64,000 nucleotides of DNA from Arabidopsis thaliana. Taxonomy: Eukaryota > Streptophyta > Magnoliopsida > Brassicales > Brassicaceae. The notes under the pieces were generated by a model. It did not search any database. It had not been told where the DNA came from and was given only the letters and a program-made list of their open reading frames with translations. Made by a program: the position numbers and the translations under genes. The stretch covers positions 18,761,443 through 18,825,442 of the forward strand of contig NC_003071.7 in assembly GCF_000001735.4 (NCBI RefSeq), read 5' to 3'. Each line of letters opens with the position of its first letter. Position 1 is the stretch's first letter. This document shows positions 56,941 through 64,000 of this stretch, piece after piece.

Positions 56941-59274
56941 TCTCGGTGTCTGTAAGAAGAACACAGAGAGATGGAGGAAAGAGAGAGAGAGAGACAGAGC
57001 GGGAGAGATTGGTACACGCTTGTGGTGGAATGTTATTTGTTTCTTTCCAATCTCCTTTCTTTTTCTTTCTTACTGTTAAAAAATAAAATAAAATAGTATT
57101 AGTATTTATTATTCATTACATGTTGGAGTTTTGTTTATTCTGTTAGAATATGAAACATTATAGAAGTTAATTAACATAACGAGAACAACTGTTTACTAGA
57201 GTATACAAATGACAAGAGGGCACGATAAAGGTTTCGTCAACGCGGACAGGTAATTTGTATAAGGATTATGATTGCACATGGATTCGGCATGGCCTTGTCA
57301 TAACATACTTTAAAAAAACTTAACTATGTAAAGTTATTAATTTACTAAAAACAGAAATTATATGATTCCATTTTTTAGTTCGGAACATGGATGTTGTTCT
57401 TGTGGAGGTATCCAGATTTTCTAAAATATAGATAACATCCAGAGGTTAATAATCCAGATATTTGAAAACAGTAAATCGTTGTCCACCCCTTCATTGACAT
57501 CTTGGTCGACATACCAATAGAATAAAGCAGATGTCGAAATCGTTGACTTGAAACGTGTGTCAAAAGATAATACGCCAAGTCTTTTGCGTTATTTCATTGT
57601 AAATAGGATACAATTATCGGCAAGTAAAAAAAGGAGAAGAATTATATATATTTAGTAGAATTTTATTAGTGACATAATAGATAACGATTTGGTTTCTTGA
57701 GCCTTTAACAACTTACTTTGAAATCATTGACAAATATTACTTCACATAACTTGAAAAAAGAACGAACAAGAAAGAAAAGAATAAGTACATAAGAACCCAA
57801 GAACATAAGAGAGGATTTCGACAAGGACGAAGCAAAATTCTAAATGATAAAAACAATTGAATACAAACAATTAAATTAAGGCTAAGAAACAAAAACAAAA
57901 ACGGTGTTCTTCTGCAACATGAATCGTAGCAATTGTTATGTAAGCAATTTTGTGTTGTTCGCAAAATAATGGGCCTTAGTCCTAAATGTTATGTAAGCCC
58001 ATACAACTTTTTCCCTTTTTTGGGCTTAATCAAGAAATTAAAAAAGCATTGGGCTGGTTTCCCGCTGTTTGATTTAAAACCTTTTTGTTTTTTAAGAAAA
58101 ATAAAGGAACATTTATAAATTTATAGGCCAACTATATATAAAAATTAATGAGGTCCACTGAAATAAAAGAAGAGAACGACAAGTCATTTCTCTAAGTCCA
58201 CGAGGAATCCTATAGCCAACACTTCTGGACCTTTTTTCCCCATCCACGGCCACCAAGTTGGTTTAGGCCTCCAATAATACATTTTACCTTGTGTTTAACC
58301 TTTTAAAGTTTTACTTCCTACATATCTTAAAAAAATATATAATCAACGGTGTGAAACGGAGAACCATGGTTTAACTTTAACCAACCACACTTGAATTATA
58401 AATCAAACATAAACAAAGTTATCTTATAGTAAATCCTGTCTGGCGTTGAGACCGTAGACAAGAAGAAAATATCTACTACTACTAGTACTAATTAAACAAC
58501 GAACGAAATAGAATCAACGGTTAGGACAAGACGATGGAATTGAACGGTAAAGATTAGATAGACACAAGTATGACCCACGCCAGGCTGTTCCTTTATTTCC
58601 TTAGCGTTAAACTGGTGGTGCTGACCCAACTAGGCGTCCCTTGAGTGGGAAGCTTTCAGGCCCCACGAAACAACGCCGTATTAGTGGTACAATCAAGCTT
58701 ACTAGGCCCCGCCAATAACACGGACGAGACTTTTTTCGCAAAAAGCTTTTGTAACACTTGTAAGAAAATGGAATCATTTGAAAAGTAATGCTACAACAAT
58801 TTTAGGAAAACAACATTAGTATTTTCATTTTAGATAGAAATATTTATTTTGTTACAGATTTTAATAAAATCAAAACATCAATATCACAATTGTTGTTGAG
58901 TGGACCATGACTTAGAGAGGGCTTCAATAAATCTTATTTTGTAAAATTACAAAGACCAAAAAAGTCAAGACAAAGTGGTGAGCCCCCACCAAAAAAACGA
59001 AACGTTTCGAATTATGCTTAAGCTTAAGCTGGTCCTACTCATACGGACCACGTAGCTCTAACCATTTGGGGACCACACCCAACCTGGCTGCCTCGGAAGC
59101 TATGCGTAAGGTGGGAGCCGTGTGGCCCCTCTCCTCCTCCCTCCACTCTCTTTTTGGTGCGTGTTGACCCACTTCTGCCTAAAATCGAGGCCCACTTCTT
59201 AACACGTGCACTTCTTCATGTGCACACGTGCTTTTTTTCCGATCACTAATACGCCGCCGTTTCCTTTCTTTTCT
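56941..59274. other. Intergenic: LPEAT2 promoter and TCP9 3' flank
   Basis: Starts with a GA-rich LPEAT2 leader (56960-57000). The rest is AT-rich without recognisable genes; open frames at 57375-57578 and 57737-57964 look spurious. Nearest TCP9, GC content rises and two CACGTG G-boxes occur at 59203-59208 and 59225-59230. Confidence 0.55.
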
Positions 59275-60345
59275 TCAGTGGTTCGATGACCGTGCTGTTG
59301 TGGTGCTCATGAACTGGTGAAGCTCTTGTTTCTCGTATATCTCTAGGGAGAAGTCTCTCAGCGTGTGCGTCGTTGTTGTTGCAATTGACGATGAACTACC
59401 GGTTGTTACGCCTGAGCTTGAGCTCGGAGCCATAACCGACGTCGCTCTTGATAAATTCGAACCGCTAACGTCTGAAACGGATACAAAGCCGCTGCTTGGA
59501 ACAACTTGTAAAGGAGGTGGTCTAGCCATCGTGGAAGCCTGTTGAACAGCGGCGACGTAAGACGACGGCGAAGCAGCGGCGGCGGGAAAAGCTAATAACT
59601 GAGGCTGATTCGACGGACCAGCGATTTGTGGAATCAAGAAGAAAGCTCCGACCGTCGGAATCATTGCGTTTGATGGAATAGCCCACATCGGATACATTCC
59701 TTGCGGCAGAAGTTGCTGAGCCACAGTGGATGATGCCAGAGCTTGCGGAGGTTGGATCGTTGTCGTCGTGGCAATTGGAGCTAAACCGGAGGAAGCTGAA
59801 ACGGCGTCGCTTATGTCTATATACTCACTGTTAGAAGGTCGTTTACGTTTCTTCTTCATCAGATTTTCACCCATATCAGAATCAGCGTTCGTCGTCGTCG
59901 GGATTTTTAAGGTTCCGTTAACCGACATGGCGATGGCGGGAACCGTTCCCGTACCCGTGGCGGCTATAATCGCCGGCTCAGCGTTCTCCAACAACCACCG
60001 AATCGTTTCGCCGTCGGATTTGTGACCTAACTCTCGAGTTAATTGAAAAATCCTAGCCGCACACGTGGCAGGCATCCGTATCCTTCTCCCTCTTCCTTCA
60101 ACCTTCGTGTGACGGTCTTTAGTCGAAGCTCTCTTCAATGGTGGTCCTGTCGAAGACGGTGGAGCTAAAGACATTGAAAACGACGGCATCACCGGCTCCG
60201 CCTTGGGCTCGAGACTCACTGTGGGATTTACTTGGAAAGGTCTTGAAGTTTCGACGTTTCTGACGCCGTTGATGATGGTTAGATCAACGGCTCTTAGAGT
60301 TTGATCTTTGCCTGCAACTTCTTCAAGCTTCTGAATTGTCGCCAT
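59275..60345 (-). CDS. TCP9: Class I TCP transcription factor TCP9 (At2g45680-like)
   Basis: Single-exon, 356-residue nuclear regulator. The TCP basic helix-loop-helix domain spans about residues 76-130 ([20 protein letters not shown], then [20 protein letters not shown], then [15 protein letters not shown]). The short basic region places it in class I, whose members bind GGNCCCAC-type sites. The C-terminal half is Ala/Ser/Thr/Pro-rich and low complexity, with a basic KKKRKRP patch (about residues 163-170) that may be a nuclear localisation signal. Start is the ATG at 60345. It is separated by long spacers from both neighbours. Confidence 0.96.
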   Translation of the reverse strand: MATIQKLEEVAGKDQTLRAVDLTIINGVRNVETSRPFQVNPTVSLEPKAEPVMPSFSMSLAPPSSTGPPLKRASTKDRHTKVEGRGRRIRMPATCAARIFQLTRELGHKSDGETIRWLLENAEPAIIAATGTGTVPAIAMSVNGTLKIPTTTNADSDMGENLMKKKRKRPSNSEYIDISDAVSASSGLAPIATTTTIQPPQALASSTVAQQLLPQGMYPMWAIPSNAMIPTVGAFFLIPQIAGPSNQPQLLAFPAAAASPSSYVAAVQQASTMARPPPLQVVPSSGFVSVSDVSGSNLSRATSVMAPSSSSGVTTGSSSSIATTTTHTLRDFSLEIYEKQELHQFMSTTTARSSNH

Positions 60346-62022
60346 TAAAATATAGCTGAGAGAAAACGGACGGTGGAGATGACGACGAGAGTTGTTAAAA
60401 GCGGATACAATGGGAAAGAATCGTTTTAACGGCGTTACACGTCCAAGGAGATTACTAAATGTGACTCGTCAGGATATATATATAGGAGCAGGAAAACAAG
60501 TGAGAATAGTATTCAACGCTTTTTGATGCGGGAAAAATCAACGGTCCTGATGTGTTCGATGAGCTTTAAAGAACCATTCCGATTGTACCACGTGAACAAA
60601 TCACTTTCCATTGCTCTATCTTCTATCAGTATTATTATGGGACCATCTGTACAATGGGGTCCAGTAAACTTTATTTCTCTTTTCACAAAATGTTTTTCTT
60701 TTATTGTTTAGTAATATACTTGTTTTTTAACCTAAGAAAAGCTTCAAAATCCAAAATCAGAAACTCATTCTGGTTAGTACTTACTAGTTACTAGTACACT
60801 CCCAAATGAAATACCTAGCTTTGTACAAAAATTTCCATCGCTGATCAAATTTAACTTTTCTATGGTTGGAAAGATTTTCAATAATTTTTATTGGTTAGGC
60901 AAAAAAAGATTTACTTTAATTTTATGGAAAAAGCTGTAAGCCCATACTTGGGGTTGGACCCCATTAATGTAGGTCACAAGGCTGCGCCACCAAAAAGCTA
61001 ATTAGTGTCTATGGAATAATCCTCTTTCCAGGATTCCAAAATCCTCCTATCGTCCGTCCTTTGATTAAACCGGTCACATACATATACGCATACTTATGTA
61101 CTTGTGTACTTGTACAATCCGGATATTAAACATACAAACCGAACTAGAAATCAGATCAAAGTAATCGAAATGATTGTAAGTTCGACGGTAACTAGATGTA
61201 ACCGATTCAAACTTATTTTGATTCGTTGGTACTTGTTTCGGGTTTGAACCACTAGCTATGCTACTTGTACATACGACCGACCAGAAAGAGGGACCGTAAG
61301 CACCAGAAAAGAAAGGCTACAAAACGAAAATGTGAATGTGGGCCTGAGCTGGACCCTACTCTCTTCAGTTCCACACATTGTTGAGGGCTAGGCCCAACTA
61401 TTCGACCCCACCATTCCCTACCCACTCAAAAATCAAAATATTGGCGATAACGTGGCCTTGAGATTAACAAACAAACGGATCCGGGATTAGAATTAAACAC
61501 CAAATTATAAACCGGTCAAACCGGTAGTAACCTTTTAGGCTTAAAAGTTAAACCAAGTGGGTTCCACCTTTTCCGATTACAGATTCGGGTCCACCACAGA
61601 GGGATAATGTTGTAATTTTCGCAGCCACCAACTTTTGCCTACCATCAGCATACCATTCATTACGCCAGCATCAATAATTTGGGCTGATTGGTAAATTTGA
61701 GGTTTTGGATTCCGATGTTTTTACTTTTCACTAACCACACAATTTCACATAAATAAGTGTAGTATTTCTTACAAACCATTTAATCTTTAATGATGCTTGT
61801 TTTATTCGTATCGGTCCATTTCTTTAGACATAGAGAAGCTTATCTCTTCAGATACATCTGTCTATGGTTATGTTCTCTACCTGTTGCAATAAACACAATT
61901 TCTAACAAAAGCCTGAAACCATTCCCTAAGAAATCTGTAGGAGCCTTTGATGATCTGAAAAAGCATTCCAACAATGGCAATATTCTTCCGTTGCATATAA
62001 ACCATAAGTAAAACGCTTAACC
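60346..62022. other. Intergenic: TCP9 promoter and PEX16 3' flank
   Basis: TCP9 leader and promoter (60346-60700), then AT-rich spacer. The PEX16 3' UTR probably covers the last 200-250 bp. Contains ACCGGTCAAACCGGT at 61511-61525 and scattered GGCCCA motifs. No gene seen. Confidence 0.55.
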
Positions 62023-63786
62023 TCACGATCCCGATATGTAAGTGTACCGTGACTGAGCTCCCTCCAAAAGCTCCACAATTTTCTCTGCAATTTCCATGAG
62101 AGAACCAAAATAAGGTCAGTAGATGGCAAGTAGACAAGACAATCAGTGATCTCGTGAATGAAATGAAAGCTTTAAAAAGTAAACCTGTGAGGAATCCGAT
62201 CAATGGAATTAGTTCCAGCTTCTTTTGAGAGCTTTCCAGCTTCTGCCTGCAATTGCAAGACAAGCATATTTGATTTATTAGTAACCCGCGATAGCTTAAG
62301 CTTTAAGCCTAAAACCCAGGGATACCAAATCTAATATTAACATAAGAGCCAAGAGGAAATGAACCACTTCGGTTTCAATTTTTCCCATTTCAGAAAATGC
62401 CATAATTGAAACCATAAGAACACTCACCTTGTGTACTTGGTGAAGAATGGATCTCTCATGAGGTACAATGCCCATATCAGTTTTCGTCTCCTCAGCTGAA
62501 GAAGTAACAAGAATATGAGTTAAATCGGTTCAACATTACTGTTGTATTGAGGTCCAAGAGATTTCTAACCTCATCCTTTTCAGGTCCTGAGAAATGGACT
62601 TGCTTGCTCTTCTCTCCCCACCACTTCGAATTTGCAAGAAGACCCATCCCCAGTGTGTCCACAGAAAGCGATATAGCCCAAGGAATCCAAGATCGGACTC
62701 CATATTTTCTGATGAAAAGAACGTAAATGAGCGGTCTCGTTATGTAAAGAACCTCACCAATCGCAAACAACGCTCCATTAACACCCTTCTCAGTAAGTAG
62801 CTCGGACATCGTTCTTCGCCTCTCCTTGATCATTGGAGGCTCTATAACTGCTTGCTGATGTTGAATTCTTCGAGACCAACCGGGGGTAGAAGATGTTGTT
62901 GTTCTTGCATTCTGACCAAATGAACTTAAAGCAGACATCGCCCGTCCTTCCAAGTTCCATGGATTATGATGATTTTGGTTTCCAAGACCATGAGGCCCGA
63001 GATTTCTACCCGAATTACCAGCTCTATTTTGCGACTCGGATTGGTTAGAATCTTTCTCCTCATTAGGTGTTTCCCCTCCTTGAAGAAGCATCTTATACCC
63101 ACTATTCCGGAACAAGGCTAACCTAATGACAGCCCTGAAAATTCAAAGTTTTCAAGATATCAAAATGCCAACTAAGTAGGTTGTGTAGATCCAAGTGATC
63201 AGAAGAAAGCAAGCTTACTTCATAGCTTCAGTGAGAATAATGTAGTTCCATTTTTTGTCTCCATAGAAGTGTTCAGCTGCCACTTCCACAACAGTTTCCA
63301 AATCCTTGAGGATGGCGATGAGTAGTGGATAAGAAAGGGATGGATCATTCCCGGAAGATCCAACATGGCCACGAGGTGTTGGAGCATTTTCAATTATGTG
63401 TTCATTTATCGTTGAGAATATGCCCAAAAAAGCCGTTACTACAAAGAAGATTACCAAAAAACTTCAATCACACTTCCATGAACACAAAACTGACAAAAGA
63501 AGAAAGAAAGAAACATTCTTTGGAACTTGAAGGTTCTAATGTTAAAGACTTAGGACACGAAACATGTGAGGAGGTACAAGTGAAGTATGTAATTTGAGAA
63601 GAACCGATAAAACTGAGTATAGGACAGTGTTCATTATTCAGACAAGAGACTTTAGGAGCTAACAGGGATAAAGGAAACAGTTATTCTAAGATTGAAAGCA
63701 GTAAAATGTTACCAAAGTATCACAAAACCTGCTTCTGGTCCAATCTCTGAAGCAGAAAACTTCTCAGGAAGCAGCCATGTCAATCC
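62023..63786 (-). CDS. PEX16: Peroxin PEX16 / SSE1 (At2g45690-like), 5' exon beyond window
   Basis: Membrane peroxin needed for peroxisome biogenesis and for oil- and protein-body formation in seeds (shrunken seed 1). Exons in the window: 63729-63786, 63219-63438, 62570-63134, 62428-62495, 62185-62246 and 62023-62084, encoding 344 residues plus stop. Phases close exactly. The missing first exon should encode the N-terminal residues (about 23 by comparison with the 367-residue protein I recall); no matching exon is found up to 64000, so 63787-64000 is intron. Seen: LTWLLPEKFSASEIGPEA, VTAFLGIFSTINEHI, a disordered Asn/Gln/Ser-rich linker, hydrophobic segments around GALFAIGEVLYITRPLIYVL and WIPWAISLSVDTLGMGLL, and C-terminus TYISGS. 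Confidence 0.96.
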
Positions 63787-64000
63787 CTGCAACAAAACAA
63801 ACATATTTGACGAACTATCAGCTGATGAATTCCACAACTACGAATTAAAAGATCGAACTGATTCAACTCTTAAATTTTTTCAAAGGGTTTTCATTCTTAA
63901 ACCCAATAAATAAAAGCTTCGATTTTAAAACACAACCCTTCAAGCAAAAAATATTCAAACAAGCAGACGATGAAAAACTTAGAAATTGACACTAACGACG
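63787..64000 (-). other. PEX16 first intron, running off the window
   Basis: The acceptor (TTGCAG) sits at 63787-63792 on the minus strand, immediately upstream of the exon starting at 63786. The rest is AT-rich with no exon-like match to the expected N-terminus. Confidence 0.6.

Noticed and set aside
59726-60025. 99-residue plus-strand open frame
   Set aside because: Antisense to the intact single-exon TCP9 gene.
1-64000. CRISPR arrays, operons, tRNA/rRNA genes, viral insertions
   Set aside because: The window is plant nuclear euchromatin; by eye no array of spaced identical repeats, no tRNA box pattern and no viral protein was found. A tRNAscan/Infernal run would be needed to exclude small RNA genes fully.

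Overview
The window is plant nuclear DNA: AT-rich intergenic sequence, GT-AG introns of 75-1000 bp, and plant-only families (TCP, type II MADS, CYP76). Gene order, orientation and protein lengths match my recollection of the Arabidopsis thaliana chromosome 2 long-arm segment At2g45540 to At2g45690. I therefore call it A. thaliana or a near-identical accession. Locus names are from memory and were not looked up. No virus, complete transposon, CRISPR array, rRNA or tRNA gene was recognised.

Layout: (1) 1-11.4 kb, minus: a giant BEACH-family protein gene (BCHC2), cut at the left edge after its PH domain. (2) 12.1-22.8 kb, minus: four tandem cytochrome P450 genes, CYP76C4, CYP76C1, CYP76C2 and CYP76C3. 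The CYP76C1-CYP76C2 interval carries a patchwork insertion and an unrecognised gene fragment. (3) 25.3-35.6 kb, plus: a single-exon receptor-like kinase with a split activation segment, two tandem carboxylesterases (CXE8, CXE9), the RNA uridylyltransferase URT1, and a D-2-hydroxyacid dehydrogenase (HPPR4-like). (4) 35.6-38.4 kb: a repeat-rich gene desert with one candidate small-peptide locus. (5) 38.4-39.9 kb, minus: SAP18. (6) 43.0-48.8 kb: two MADS-box genes tail to tail, AGL6 (plus) and SOC1 (minus), with a MITE-like element upstream of AGL6. (7) 53.6-64 kb, minus: LPEAT2 (frameshifted here), TCP9 and PEX16/SSE1, the last cut at the right edge.

Functionally this is a normal euchromatic region rather than one linked system. 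Local clusters make sense: the CYP76C array acts on monoterpenols such as linalool and geraniol; CXE8/CXE9 are a tandem alpha/beta-hydrolase pair; AGL6 and SOC1 are flowering-time and floral regulators. The other genes are housekeeping or developmental: mRNA uridylation, Sin3/ASAP-linked repression, phosphatidylethanolamine remodelling, peroxisome biogenesis and class I TCP control.

Exon models were built by reading splice sites and phases by eye. Every complete model closes in frame at a plausible length except LPEAT2, which has one extra base in exon 10. The best leads are that frameshift, a template-switch patch between CYP76C1 and CYP76C2, the repeat-bearing insertion in the kinase activation loop, two GC-AG introns in AGL6, and a possible small secreted-peptide gene.
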